A DNA stretch of 64,000 bases from Agaricus subrufescens (GCA_029945375.1 CM057057.1:1178001-1242000); one strand, 5' to 3'. Shown: positions 1-13,687, numbered from the stretch's first letter. The notes: generated from the sequence alone by a model not told the origin. Numbers and translations: made by a program.

Positions 1-12
1 ACAACAACCGCT

Positions 13-374
13 ATGGCATTCAAAGATATCATCGTAAGTGTATTACTGACATGTCTTGTCAATCATTGTCTCACCGTGGCATAGCGCAAGTCTCGTAGCT
101 CTTCTGAGGGTTCGAAGCCAGTTGCACACTACAAACAATTATCCTCAACCCATGAACCTGCAACAGTAAGCATTATCCAGTCCCGGTCATAAACCATCTC
201 AACGGCATCAAAACGCGACTAGGAATCCACGAAGGACAATACGTCATCAAAGAAGAGGCTGTCAGGGAAGGCGCATCAGTCATTCGTGAGTGGCTGGATT
301 CCTCCCCCAGTCGATCGCGTTCTCATAATGCACTACAGGCCGAAATGCTAGAAGAAGATAACATGTCGTGGTGA
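13..374 (+). CDS. Small spliced gene, 66-aa hypothetical protein
   Basis: Four exons join in phase: 13-33, 85-165, 223-285 and 339-374. The introns are 51, 57 and 53 nt, all GT-AG. The product is 66 residues, begins MAFKDIIRKS, is rich in Ser, Lys and Glu in the middle, and ends in a short acidic stretch before EEDNMSW. There is no signal peptide or membrane segment. I do not recognise the family. The case for a real gene is that three independent canonical introns restore one frame ending in a stop. A start further upstream, outside the window, cannot be excluded, although the ATG follows a favourable CAACAACCGCT context. It could be a small intrinsically disordered protein. Confidence 0.5.
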
Positions 375-838
375 ACACCAAACTACGCCAAGTTGAAGAG
401 CGAAATCACAGTGACTCATCTCTTTCGTAAATCTCTTGGCACGGATATATGCACCGAGACGACATCTTGAGATCGAGGGTCAGTATCTCAGATGAAGTAA
501 TTGAATGAGGTCCATCATCTATTTCACCACGTTCTGAAGAACTTTATGTACTATTAGCTGCCACTGTATTGTATGTTGTGTAGCATCTGTTCACCACTCC
601 CAGCACAATCAAGCACCAAGTCTCATTTATTTGCACTCGCCCCGAGGATTAGGGATATTCCGGCTCTGACCATGTAAGTTTCGAGGCCATATCTGTCTCG
701 TTTCTCTCCTAAATACAACAGAACCATAAACTTATATGAGATAATTCCCTCTCAAAATTCCCAGATCGAAAGTACGGAATCTACGGATGAGATAACATTA
801 AAACAAGTGTTATGCAAAAAATATAAAGCTGTATCTGT
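375..838. other. Intergenic, 3' ends of two convergent genes
   Basis: About 460 bp between the stop of the small plus-strand gene and the stop of the minus-strand pyruvate dehydrogenase gene. It is AT-rich towards 720-840. I see no open frame, RNA gene or repeat in it. It probably holds both 3' untranslated regions. Confidence 0.5.
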
Positions 839-2410
839 CTAGTAATGATGAACTTCCTCTCGTTCACGACCCCTCATGAAGGGTGGCTCAGTGCCCTTAT
901 AGTAGATATCGGTCCAAAGGTCCTTAGCTTGGGGTTCAGGGGAGCCCTTGGCTTCTTCTACAGCAGCATCAACTTCTGCCTTAGCAGCCTTGTCAAGAGC
1001 CTATCGAAGTCGAATTAGTCTCATCATAAAAGAACGTGAACGTAAACGTTACCTTAAGTTCTTGTTCGGTGGCGATACCCCACTCTTCAATGTAACGCTG
1101 GAGACCACGAATAGGGTCTTGAGTGCTACGCATACGTTGAACCTCTTCACGGGTACGGTACGTAGTTCCAGGGTCAGACATACTGCAAGTGAAGAATACA
1201 ATCAGTAACCGACCCGCGTCACAAGAAAGAACACATACGAGTGACCACCATAACGATATGTCACAAATTCAAGAATCAGGGGTCCATTCTCTTTCTCAAC
1301 AGCCCATTGACGAGCGAACTCAACAGCTTGCTTCGCTGCAATGATGTCCATTCCATTCACCTAACCAAGTAGCCATCAAGTCAGCCGAAGCGCCAGAAAG
1401 ACAAAAATAATAACCCACTTGGAGTCCAGGAATCTTATCACCACGAGTGAAGTATTGGGTATTTGAAGAGCTTCGCTCAGCGGATGTACCCATACCGTAC
1501 TTGTTGTTTTCACAGACGAAGACGGTAGGGAGGTTCCAAAGTTTAGCCTTTTTAAAATTATCAGCAATTCATAAAGTTCACTTAAAATACGACTCCATAC
1601 CATGTTAAAAGATTCAAAGACTTGACCTTGGTTACTAGCACCATCACCGTAGAGAGCAAAGGTACAGTGCTTCTCGCCGAGATACTTCTGAGCAAAGGCA
1701 ATACCGGTACCAACAGGGACCTGGGCACCGACAATACCATTCCCTCCAAAGAACGTCGGGGTAAAGATGTGCATGGAACCACCCTTGCCATGTGACATGC
1801 CGCTCTGACGTCCAAGAAGTTCACCAAGAACACCAGTGATCGTACCACCCCGCATCACAGCAAAGGGGTGACACCGGTATGCAGTGATGACCCTGTCATT
1901 TTTTTCAATACCATGTTCAAGACCAACCGACACAGCTTCCTAAAGAGTCAAGTTCAAACGCGACACTAGTAGCAAACGAAGAAAGAAACACACCTGACCA
2001 ATGGCCAAATGACAAAAGCCACGGACGAGCTTGGCTTTGTAAAGCGCATCCGCGGCCATCTCCATGCGACGCATAGTCTGCATCTGTCGGTACATTTGGA
2101 GGAGCTCGTCGCGGGTTACTTGAACCTCGAGGTCAGGCTTGTCGCATTGGTGAGAATGAAACGAATCCTCGTGAAGTTTGACTGTCAGAGGCTGCGAAGG
2201 GTCCGAAGGCGTGTGTTTGAGTGATGTGGTGTCAGCGGACGTCTGAATCGCGCGACGACCAAGCTGGGGCTGGTCGAGGTCAGAGCAGTGGCCGTAAGTA
2301 AAATGCGCGTGTAAGACGTACGGCGAGGCGGCGGGGAAGACAGGTCCGTGCGAGTGAAGCCATTTGCGAGCTGGAGCGGTCAAGGAGGCAAACGGAGCCC
2401 ATAGCACCAT
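839..2410 (-). CDS. PDA1: Pyruvate dehydrogenase E1 component subunit alpha, mitochondrial
   Basis: E1-alpha of the pyruvate dehydrogenase complex uses thiamine diphosphate to decarboxylate pyruvate and passes the acetyl group to E2 in the mitochondrial matrix. Six exons (1994-2410, 1601-1939, 1419-1547, 1239-1360, 1053-1182, 839-1000) give 432 residues, the usual length for the family. Visible landmarks are an Arg/Ser-rich N-terminal presequence, the [20 protein letters not shown] helix, the AYRCHPF loop, and the thiamine-diphosphate/Mg motif [17 protein letters not shown] followed by [10 protein letters not shown]. The regulatory loop [19 protein letters not shown] carries the serines phosphorylated in animals and yeast. 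All joints are phase-consistent. The ATG at 2410 is the only one that gives a targeting peptide. The gene runs in the same direction as the upstream importin gene, 287 bp away. Confidence 0.95.
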
Positions 2411-2697
2411 GCGGAACTTGCCGTCGTAAACAACAACAAACCGAATTCTGGTGTGATTTGACAGTCCCTGAAATTACATCATCTGAGAATATAAACCCGC
2501 CTCGCGGAGTCGCATGAGTAGCTTAAACGAATCTATTCATTCGATGCCCAATGGTCTCAAACCAACAATACACAGAACGAAATTTAAGCATTAAGAAAAA
2601 GAAAAAAACACATGGGGTATATATACTACATATGTTCCGTCTCCTAACAATATTTTCCTTCGTTACTTTTGTTTTACAAAATCACAAACTGCCTTTA

Positions 2698-5600
2698 CTA
2701 CATCGTCACAGACGCATACCCAAAATTCGATCCCTCCAGCCCCCTCGCAACCAACGTAAACTGATTCGCTGCATCCCTCGTCCTTCTAAGTGATCGCGAC
2801 CTACAAACCAAAATCAGTATATGACACAAAAAAACTTCTCTACATAAATTAACGTACCCAATAATGCCTTTAACAAATTTCTCCTTATCTTCCACCGACG
2901 CTTTACTCTGTATAAAGTCCGGCTTAATAGAAAAAAATTGTCAGCGGAATTTTTGACAAAAGAACAAGAACTCACAGAAAATAAGACCTCCTTCATCCAT
3001 TCACTAGCCGTACCCGAATCATTAGTCTCAACCGTCGTCCCGGCACGACTCATCAATGTTCCCAAAACCTCAATCAAATTCGGCACAACACTCCTAGGTG
3101 CCACACCCGCAAATCCTTGTAACACAGCGCGCATAAGTGACCGGCCATGATGCGCTACAAGGGCACATTTATGTGGCATCAGTTCATCAGTAAGTGCGCT
3201 TCTATGGATGAGTGTTGACTGAGAAAACAAATATATTTAATTAGAAATATCGTATCAAGATTGGAACGAAAACATACAAGGAAATTACTCGCAGCCACTA
3301 ATGAATATCGTTCTTGTAGACTTAATGCCGTGATTGCACACTGCATAAGGGTGTCTAAGCCACCCTCAGGCAGTAAATAAAACTGCCCAGTGAAATCCTG
3401 CGCCACCTGGATCTTAAAGCTCAACCAAACAAACTTAAACTAGAAACGAAGATACGACTTACTCTATCCATACAACCAAAAAATTCCTGAACGATGTCCG
3501 GATTCTAATAACAAAAAATCAACTACGGGAAAAAAGAAGAAGACATCCACTTACACGTTCCATAGCACCAGCCACCCCCATAACACTCAACCCAGCCCCC
3601 AACAAAACCGGTAGAGCACTCCTCACGACACCTTCCGCTTCAGGTTTAGGGCCAGGTTTCAAACTCAAGGCGAACACCGGTGGATTCAATTGCGCAATCA
3701 AGATCGTGGCCAAAGTAATCCAAGCAGCGGTTACTTGTCTTTGGATTGCCATACAGACTAATTCAAGAAGTGGACCGGCGGGCAGAGATATTACCGTTAT
3801 ATCGGTTGGGAGAGACGTTATTGATTTAAACAAGTCGCTGAGGGCCTATTGTCATAGATCAGTGATTCAGTAAGATTTCGATTGCAAACAAGGAGGCAGG
3901 AACGAGAGACTTACCAGTCCTACGCCAACATCCGTACTCCAGATCTCAACTACATTCCTCACCACACCAAAAATATCCCCTCTCAACTTAACCATCCTCC
4001 CATCCTGTCTCGCGACATTAATCCTTTCGAGTTCGGCAGGCTCAAGTTCTCCTTCAAGCAACCCTTCCGATGTATGCGTTAAACCTTTAGCTACACCGGA
4101 TAAAATCTCAAGTTGCAGAATTGCCGCTGCCCTAGCATCATCAGGTAACTGACGGCCGGATATTTGGATCAGCCACAATAGTTTAAGGTATATGAAGCGC
4201 GTACCGAAGCAGATGATTGTAAAGCTTCGGATAACTTCTGTACAATCGGGTTCACAATAACCTGCGATAGAAAATGGTGAACAACAACCACCAAACCCCT
4301 GCATAATCCTCTCACCTCAAGGGGTGGTATCGCCTGTTCAGGTGGCAACGCTTGTACAACGCTCGCAATCGATTGCAACACCTTTCCTTTTTCCGAATCC
4401 TAGAACAATAAACACCCGCAGGTATCAATAAAACCTTCCATCCGACCCTCTCAATAAACCAAAAAAAACAACTCACAGGAATACTCCCTAATCCACTATG
4501 TAATTCTCCAAAAGCAGCAATATGGGGCGCCAGAGCCTTCCTATTCGAATCACATAGATTTCTCAATGCAACACCAGCTTGAAGACATAACGCTTGGTTG
4601 GGTAAAGCGCTAGCGACATATGAAAGAGCCGCTAACAGAAGTGCTTGGGTTTGAGACGCCCGCTGCTGTGATGGTTGTGACGAAGGTATTTGTAATGAGT
4701 CGCCGAAGAAAGGTGATACGGCTGGTGTAGTAATTGGCGTCCTTACAGGTGTTGCGGCGCCAGATACCGGAGCAGACGGATTTGGATTACTCGCAAACCA
4801 AGATGAATAAGCACCTAAGAAACGCCCCATCCGCTGAGTGATCACTACGGCGAAACGGTGCACATGACGCACCAATAACACCTAACATCGTCCTCCTCAC
4901 TCTTGGCTGGTCACTTTGCGGTAATCTACCAAGTACTTCCGGGCCGAATAAGCGAGGAAGATGTGGTGTACTCTCCGACAAATCGATAGCTTCTTGAATA
5001 GACATTATGCAATGTAACGATGCTTCTATATCCTGACAAATAGGTACTTAAGCTATAGGCAATGTGCGAGGGGCGAACATGAACTATAAATATCTGGGAT
5101 TAGGCTCACCTGCCAACCATCTTCTTCTCGTTTGTTGTTTAGTCTTTGGACGAGATCATTCACATAGTATCCGAGCATGTCCTCGCGCAGAACGTAATAT
5201 CTAGAGACCGGGTATCAAGGACAGTTGGAAGGGAGCAGAGTGCAAAAACATACGCATTAATTAGAGTATCACCTACATCCCTCCGATACCTGCAAGGAAC
5301 GCACAGATGCAGTACAGGCATTCCGAACGGAAAGATACGACTTACACTTGGAACTTGTCCACCTGATCTGAAAAAGGCTTTTAGTTCATTCAACGAAAGG
5401 AAAACGAAGAGTCATACGCTGAAACTTACCTTTGTTCCATCCTGCACTAGGTGGGGGGAACGTTACTTTCCTCCTCAAAACTTGAACGAGTTCGATATAG
5501 ACTTCTTTTGCAACTCTAACCTGTTCCTTCTCTCTTGTATCCATAGCAGCACCATTATTGCCCCCAGCCGAACGATCATGATCATCAATTTCATTAACGC

Positions 5601-7112
5601 TATCCCCTACCAAGTCCTTCGCATCATGATACTCTGTCCCCCATAGAGCTTCTTGGAACAGATACCAGAATCCTAACGTCATCTCACTCTCTTCTTCATC
5701 AATCCCGAAATACCCTGGTAGTCCAGTAAACGCCAATATTAATCTCAGAAACGTATGTACGAGATGAGATTTTGCGATCTGGGCTCGTTGACCGACTTGA
5801 GGTTGTTGACTGCCATTGGTCTGCGGTAATTCAACCTGAAGCGCGGGTGGAACGATAATCGAAGTAGCCACTCGCGACGCCACATTGGTCGCCAAGTAAA
5901 AGGTTGAGTGATCGCCTAATGCAACGATTAATTTGCATGTTGACCGAGCGACGGGTGAAATATCCCCTGATGCGACTACGTCTCTGACTATGGATGTTCC
6001 TACACGATCTAGCCAGAATAATAGAGGTTCTGTTAAAGACCGAGTACCGGAACCGTCAGAAAGTGCGGATTTCGACAGGATTTCTTGGAGAGTGTCAGAT
6101 GCTGGGATGAATACGTCTTCTTGAGAAGGATTGAGGAGAGATATGAGCATAGGTATGAGGGGTGTGAGATCGCTGTAAGAGTTGGGTTTGAGAGTAGCGA
6201 TTGTATTGAAAAAAGCGCATATACCTGGTCGGTAGAATAGTCATCCATGCTTGAAGGCAATGAAGTGCAGATTGTGTTTGATTAGCAGGTACAGTGGGCT
6301 GAATTGAAGACGTCACGGCTTGGACTACCATTGGGATAGCATCTGATAATGACTGTGACATTTGGGCTCTGTTTTGGACATCAGACACTCGAAATCGAAT
6401 GGAATTGCCGAGAACTCACTTGCTTGCTGGCAAGAGGTCGGCGCTGGGTATTTCCTCAGCTACGATGGCTAGAAAATCATGGATTTGCCCAGTCGAAGCA
6501 CCGCGTCCTGAGAACATCGTAACACAGGCCATTATCCAGTCTGGCCATAGAGTGGGATGTCCAGGTACTAGCTTGAGAGCTAGAGATGTGAGCTAAAGGT
6601 TAATACAATTCAGTAGTCGCCAGATTGAATAGCCGCACCACATACCGCGACAAAAAGTTTGCGTAGAACAACTTTGCTACGACCCGCAGCCACAGAATGA
6701 GCAACTAGCTGCATAAACATGTCCCTGAAGTCTTCGACGTGTTCTCTCGGAAAATAGTCCCTAAGAATCAAGACGTTGAGCACGACGCGCCAAAGTGGAT
6801 CACCAAGGGACTTCACCAATCTCTGACGATCTTGACCTGGGCCGTATGAGCACCAAAGAACTGTACATTTTGATCCGGATGTTCTAGTAAGGGAATAATG
6901 AGCCCCCAGGCCTCGGGTCTCTTCTGGATTTCGAAGAGTTCTTGCTGGAGGAGTTTGAGCTGGTGGGGGTCGGCGATTTGGGGCGAGGGGTTGTAGGCTT
7001 GGACAATGAGCTGGGGTGGGACTCAGAACACGGGAGGGGACGGAGGGCAGTGTCGACTGACTTGGATGGCCTGGAGGATGTCGGACTGCTGCAGCTGGGG
7101 CAGAACACTCAT
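2698..7112 (-). CDS. Importin-13/Kap122 (Pdr6)-like karyopherin beta
   Basis: A long HEAT-repeat nuclear transport receptor of the importin-beta superfamily, expected to carry cargo through the nuclear pore under RanGTP control. It is assembled from many exons. Exon 1 (7062-7112) encodes MSVLPQLQQSDILQAIQ. The next exons give an N-terminal importin-beta segment with QFFGAHTAQVKIVRDW, then LTSLALKLVPGHP and the SADLLPASK stretch, which resemble importin-13/Pdr6. The middle contains KFQVYRRDVGDTLINAYYVL, and a Pro/Ser/Thr-rich loop lies near 4690-4790. The frame ends with GSNFGYASVTM at 2698. I estimate roughly 1,000 residues, typical of karyopherins. Most introns are about 50 nt. Some joints between 3200 and 4500 are approximate. 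An exportin or transportin-3 relative is the main alternative. Confidence 0.82.
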
Positions 7113-10100
7113 CGAGGAAGGTGATAAAGCGAAATCTTCCCACGCCTCTCTTTCCTCCTCCCTCTGCCCTTTTTTGCCATTCCTCGCAATCATCCATCCC
7201 CCGTTCCCAGATCCCTGTATATGCTGAATCGCTCTTTTTTGTGTCCTGGCGCCCAACGTTCGCTCAGACACCACTGTAACAGGTCCTCCATTTTATCTCA
7301 AACAATTCGTCAACTATTAATGGAATCGAGCACCTGCCGATACTCCGAATGGTATAGTGAACATCTAAAAATACAAGTGCTCCTCAACGCACGCAAGGAT
7401 AGCCTTTATGATGCTTCCGGTTGCTTGAAAATGCTAGCAGGCCGCTCGCCACCTTGTAAAATCTACCCTGACCATTGTGTAAATTCCCCGACACGCCAAG
7501 GACTCGAGGGATCAACAAACCACCGACTTCGAAAGTATACAAGCATGATATCCGGCCGGTAATCTGAAGACGACCGCTCCAGATGCCGTTCTTAACATTG
7601 AGAAGTAATTAAGCCAAACATCCGACTTTGGTGGTTCTGCTGAGGAAACCCTCACAAAACTCCGATTCTTATGTCACCGATGACTTCACATGTTCACAGT
7701 GATTGGTGGAACCAGTCCATAGTCCTCTCACGACCATCTAAATTTGAGAATTAAAAAAAGCAGATTTTCCTACAATTTTTATCAGTAGAGGCTGTATTCT
7801 ATGCTGATCCTCCACCCCCCAGTGGCAAAACTCGGACATCAAATACTAGCATTACGTCTTTCCTGAATGGATGGGGGAAAAAACCTGGAACGTCTCTATA
7901 AATAAGAACAGTAAGTAGATTGCCGCCAACTTTTGTTTTAGATTTCGGTCAAGCAACACCGCCGCGATCTTCTGTTTCCTACTCACCTTAGAGATCGCAA
8001 CTTATACTAATGATTTGGGCGGTAGAGTACGTTGCCTCCGATGACGACGAGAGTTGCAGTAGTCCCTTTAGGAAAAAGGGTCCTAGACCACCAAAGCTGT
8101 GCAGAAGAAGATATACAACCGTCACGCAAAGTCTGCTTACAACTACAGAAGACCTTAGCCAGGAATCAACCTTAATATGAACCAAACCTTGATGCAAAGA
8201 TATCTTTAAACAACGAAGATATTTTCAGCCGCGGTGTTTACTAAGGAGTTGACAGTCGACTCCTCTTTTTGTCCTCTTGCTTTCAAATCCTCTCCTTGTT
8301 TCATTATCCTTATCGCACCGCGATGAAGAATCCGTTGGACCCTTGATAACCATATAAAACACCTTTCCCCGCAGCCAACCTTCTTAATCATAGGGGCTAG
8401 AGGTGCCTCGCCCTGACTAAACTTTTGATCACGACTTCACCATACGCGGTAATTGCACAGTTTCTTGAGTTTATATATATATATATATATTAATTTTTTC
8501 ACATTAAATGATTATCAGAGATAGCTCGGCTTTAATCAAGCACTCGTGCGACTGCGGGGCTTTGCATTCTCTAGGATGCTATACCCTCCTCATTAAAAAC
8601 GTCACCATTTCACCCATCCTCAACTTCACATAAGCTATGCGTTATCGACACCGAAACATGCGCCCAGAGTGTAAAAGCACCAAGCAAAAAAACAAAAAAA
8701 ATCCAAATCCATCACTCCGTGTTCATTCCGTGTAGATACTGTGGCCATGAATCCGGCAACTAAGAGTTAAAATATCACCGACAAACACAGCGCACAACAC
8801 CTTTCCCATACATCTCCACCCTTTTCACTCACTAATAGCCCTCAAGAAGCAGCACATACAAATCGAAGCAACTGTACAACGGACCGATGGGAACGTCAGA
8901 AGTCTGTCATCTCTCGGTAAGTATTCCCTTCCGGTCCTAATTCTATTGCGGCGACATCGGATCGAATTCCAAGAAGCACACCCCCAACATAGCTAGCTTT
9001 GTCGGCAAATCCTTTTTTCACCCCCCTCTTCACCTCACCGTATCATGTATGCAACCCGAAAGACTTCGGCCCTGAGTGCCCATAACGATGTAGAGCGCGT
9101 GGTTTAATTATCATCATGGCAGCTCATTGTTTAAACCGCAAATGTAACAAAGAAGCTGTCAAAAAGCTCATAGCTACATCTCACGTTTTCTAGTCAAGAA
9201 CCCCTCCGCAGCCGGCTGTTTGAGATAGCTCATGCGCACAGGACAGATCGTTTTCCTGGATTGTCGCCCTCAATGCCGTGTTCGGTAGCAGATAATACTA
9301 TAGCATAATACTTTTTAATTAATGCCAGAAACGACTCCCGTGTGTGCCCGCAACGCACAACCGACACTCGCCAAGTTCTTAGTTGATACTCGAGTCTGCC
9401 AGTGTTGGTTCCTTCAAAAATGGAGGACTGATTGGCGAGAAATTCTTCTCAATCCACAATCCCACAAAAAAAAAGGACCCCATTAACAAACGAGTTACGA
9501 CATACACAGCAGAAGCAACAATCGAAATGCCGACACAACGCACACATTTCAAAAAAACTCAATTCTTCTATCAACCACGTTTCCTTCAAGAACACCAAAA
9601 AAGCTGTCCAAGGGGGAGCAAGTGCGGCAGACAGCTGGAAGAGAAGCAAACCCAAAAAAAAACAAAAAAGAAAAACGAAAAAAAGAAGTAATTCCGAAAA
9701 TAGTCTAGTCGCTCGTCAAATAACAATTTAAGAACCTTGCTCCCAACACGTTGGCGCGTCAGTGGAGACATAAACCCCCGGCAATCACTCACCCCGGTGG
9801 TCCATGGCCTGCCTCATGACACTCCCGCTTCTCCTTTCCTTCTGGTTTAGAAAAAAAAGCGGCCGGAGACTATAGTATGAAAATCGCTTATAGTTTCCGA
9901 TCACGGGTAAAACACCACCATATACCATATTCACCTATGATCTGCATTAAACGACCGCGCCTATCAACCTAGTATAAAGAATTTGCAAACGATAACCAAA
10001 CCATCGGTTGGTGCCGCCAAGAATATCGGTCCGACAAGGTTTGATTATGTGTGATCAAGGATGAAGAATAACCCAAACGATTTGATAGTGACCTTTGTCT

Positions 10101-11487
10101 CTGAACCACCCAAATTGATTAAATTCCCTAAAACCGCACACGAACCCACTTAGCCATTGTTTTCTCTGACATCTATTGACTCATGAGAACACTTAATTAA
10201 GGGGGGGAGGGGCCATTGCTATCATTTGATATCGGGCGACATTGGATCAATGACAGCCAGCCAGTCACCGACTCATCATAGTCTGATTATTCGGAACACA
10301 AAACAGGCAACCTGAACCGCGTAGCGTGAGATCAAAAAGAAGCTAAGAAAAGAACAAGGTACGTCAACCAAGTTTTTTTAATTTTATCTTCCATTTCCTC
10401 ATGAAGGTTGACCTGAGTTAGCCTACGCGACTTTTCGAAGTACTACTTTCACCTCCACCACCAGTGTCATTGTTCTTCCCGTGCCGTCACCAGGCCTCAC
10501 CTCTTTAATGTTATCACATAACAAAAAAAAAAAAATTTTTTTTTTTTACTTCTATACATCGACGCTAAACCGTCGTCGATGGAGCTTCGCCACCGAGGGC
10601 CGTGACGCAACAGTTTCGAAAAATCCCAACAGACGCCCGGCCAAGTTGGCCGTACCCATCATAGTAGAACAAATGATCATCATAGTATTGTTCGGGCTTA
10701 AGCAAACTGTAAGAGGGTAGAGTTTTAAACTACAACACATCCCTTGTTTCACAGGACACCAACTCTATATGTATACGCATCGCATCACATTGTAAAAAAA
10801 AATCTGTTTGAACGGTCATCATCGCTTGCCAAGCCAGCCCTGAGCAGAAACAGCCCAAAAGGCATTTTGCGGTATGCGAACTCCGGGCTCTTGAAACATC
10901 GCGGTCACACGGCCGCACCTAGAGTCTGGACACACAACAGATGGGCTCCCACACGAGCTAGAACACACGTCTAGAACTTTAATTACATAGCCGTCCACAC
11001 AATATCAACTCGTCACCATAGACTACTACAGTCCATTCAATACCCCATTAAGTCACAGCAATGAACCTGATATCCTATTTGTCCAAGCGGAGAAACGTGT
11101 GTCCAGACTCCTGGTGACTGAGGCCGACAAATATCATGTTACATCGTGACAGGTTACCGCACAGGCGTTTAATTTAATGTTCCTTGATTATACTCTTATT
11201 TCCTGAACATGACACCTGAATTTGAAGGGTCCAAGCGTCAAATTTCTGCCCGCGGTACACTCTTTCGGACAAATGACAACATCTAAACCGATCACGTACC
11301 TGATTTGTTCCCCACGAGCAACGGATCGCAGAAATGGAATGGGAAAACGTGAATACCGTTACACCTATCTTCCATGTATCATTCGTAACTATGTACATAA
11401 ATACAACATCAAGTGTGCGCAGCACGTGCATTACACAGTAGTCAAAAGCCATGAGTTATACGCACAACTTAATACCCGAAGTGCCGT
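7113..11487. other. Gene-poor 4.4-kb gap
   Basis: No frame here is convincingly coding. The frames present are short and of skewed composition, such as a Lys/Gln-rich frame over 9383-9731 that reflects A-rich DNA. Simple-sequence features are a TA run near 8471-8491, A-rich tracts at 9460-9480 and 9650-9690, and a 13-A/12-T tract at 10523-10547. The first few hundred bases probably contain the importin promoter. The remainder could hold an unrecognised multi-exon gene or non-coding RNA, which cannot be resolved without transcripts. Confidence 0.4.
10523..10547. repeat. Oligo(A)-oligo(T) perfect palindromic tract
   Basis: Thirteen A residues are followed directly by twelve T residues. Such a rigid dA:dT tract is typically nucleosome-disfavouring and self-complementary. 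It lies in the gene-poor gap with no recognised gene beside it. Confidence 0.8.
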
Positions 11488-13687
11488 TTATCCGGATACC
11501 GAATCCTTAAGCTTCTTCGCTTTCCTCCTCCGATCCCTAAGTGCCTCTTTAAGCACAGAACCTGTCTCCATCACATCATCGGTACCGGAAACAATGGATA
11601 CAGCTGATGTCGTAGACAAAATAGACGCCATAGAGGTAGTACGAGAATAAACCGGTGAGGACCGCCTATCGATGGTAACCATCCGCTTGACACTGCCACC
11701 ATAACTTGATGCTTTCTTATGGCGCTTTGAAGGTGAGACCGAACTCGGACTTGGAGAAATGACGACTCGAGATCTTGAATCCTTACACAAACTGGGCGAT
11801 CGTCGCTTTGAAAGGGGTGTCAAAGACAGCTTCTTCTTGATTTGCAGGGGTTCATGATTCCGTAAAGCAACATCCCTCGTGTCAACGGCAGCCTGTCGGT
11901 CAGAGGTTCCATGACTTGAAATTGAGTCCGTGTCCGAAGAGGGTATGTGTATGTTTACTATGCCGGTATTACTGCCAGTCTCGACCAAGCTCCACGGGTT
12001 CGATGCCAGAGAATTGATGGTATCCTTGCGATCTAGAGACGAAGATGACCTGTGCTGGCGTAGTAACTCCTTGTCTTTGATAGACCGTCTTAACCGCACA
12101 GGTGTTAAATTGTCAGAATGACCCATATCGTCGCTCTTGGACGCAGCAGTAGCAATGGGCAAATTAGCAGCAACGGCATTAAGAGCATTGACAAAATTAG
12201 ATCGTAGAGAGCTGGCCCATCCCTCTCCATCAGGTCCTTGGTTTCTTGATTTATTCGTCGTATTACCAGGACGGTCATTAGAAATCGACCAAGTGCGGTC
12301 CCATGTCTTCCGAATATGTTCGGCAGACATAATCCGTGATCTCGTTTTACTCTGCAGGAGTTCATCGGTGATGGTGGCAAACGTGGAATAAGGTTTCTCT
12401 TCCCGTGGTATATTCAGTCCCCCGCCATCTAGCGCAAGAAACCTTGGTGCCGGAACAATTTCCCGTGGCGTCCCAATTGAAGAATGCGGCGACCCGGAAC
12501 CACGTGCCTGGAATGGAAAGCCAGCTTCTTGACTAGAGCATACCGAAATGTCGCCTGGGACCTGGTTCGTAATGAGTAGAGTAGAGCCTTTGCCAAGTGT
12601 ATCGACGTGTAGCTGTGGATCAATGCTGCCCGCGGATATTCGTGTCTCCCTCATAAAGTCGCCAGCAGAAGACCGAGAAAAGAGCTGAAAAGATGGAATT
12701 TGCTGAGCAAGAAAAGGAGGTCGTGTCTTTCTATCAGTAGAATGTTCGGATCGTTTTGGTTCACCAACATCCCGATCACCTCTTGGCTCCCAGGCTTGAA
12801 CGTATGCCATGTCCTCCTTCGTGATCCCCAGCTGTGTATCAGTGTTTCGCATCCCATACTCAACGTCGGGAGTGACGGTTGAGGCTGCCGATCTGCCGTC
12901 GTCATCAGTTCCACCAGAATAGACCCAAGGCAGCTGACTCGCAGATTCGGCCAGCCGACGGCGTTTTGCGCGCGCGTGTCTCCGAAAGGCCCAGGCTATC
13001 AACGCGGTGAGGGTAGCAACACCTGCAATGGATCCCAGTACGATGGCGATGTAATACGGTGGGGAGTGGGAAAGATAATCAGACGGGGTGGGAGGGGCAA
13101 CACTGATTGTGGGTTCAGCCGACGTTACCGCCGAGCTCGAGGGACTGGTGGGCACTAACGGAGTTGTCGCTGGCAGGGACTGTGATGACAACGATGGAGC
13201 GATCAAGTTCGACAATGTAGAGCGCGGAGTTTCGGAGGATGGCCACGAAATACGAGTGCTCCGTGCCTGAGTTTCGGATATAAAAGTTGGAAGCCCTGGT
13301 GGTGGATTGATGGTCAACTGTGATAGCGTAGGAGGTATTGATATGGAGATCAATGGGATGATAGTCGGGAAGCCATCAGCGTCCTCTCTGGTGACAGCGG
13401 GTACGTCTATCTACCGTCAGGACCGAAGTAGTCATACGGTCAGCGGCTGGATATCACAACAAAAGAGAGGCAATACACACTACTGTTGCATCCGGAGCTG
13501 ATGCCTCTGCGGGAATGTGGGGGTCACCCAAACTCGAGCCCAAACCAGGAGTACTGCCCGCAGTGCCCTGCACCACAATGATAGTACCGCCATCATAGGC
13601 CACCCAAACGTCGAGATCCGCGGCGGGGAACACGTCGTAGTCCCCCGAGGCCTGATTGCTGAGGACAGAGGTGCGTGTCTGGGGCAT
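11488..13687 (-). CDS. Single-pass membrane protein with long Ser-rich cytoplasmic tail, hypothetical
   Basis: Two exons are visible. The 5' one contains DYDVFPAADLDVWVAYDGG and ends at 13481. A 70-nt GT-AG intron (13411-13480) follows. The second exon continues in phase as IDVPAVTREDADGF and runs about 640 codons to the stop at 11488. Domain order: a short ectodomain, a Ser/Thr/Pro-rich stalk, one transmembrane helix (YYIAIVLGSIAGVATLTALIAWAF), a basic stop-transfer RRHARAKRRR, and a long disordered tail with many Ser/Arg-Ser-Ser sites and a Lys-rich end. This layout resembles fungal wall-sensor or Mid2/Wsc-type proteins but has no WSC domain. The 5' end is uncertain: the ATG at 13687 is the first in frame, but the frame is open upstream to about 13775 and a signal-peptide exon is probably missing. 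I do not recognise the family. Confidence 0.65.

Noticed and set aside
166..180. A 15-nt intron in the first small gene
   Set aside because: It would be far too short and leaves the TAA at 190 in frame; a 57-nt intron ending at 222 fits instead.
7221..7562. 113-codon plus-strand frame upstream of the importin gene
   Set aside because: No motif, unusual composition, and it overlaps the promoter side of the importin gene.
9383..9731. Lys-rich open frames in two registers
   Set aside because: Composition simply follows A-rich DNA; no conserved motif or splice structure, and some begin at non-ATG codons.
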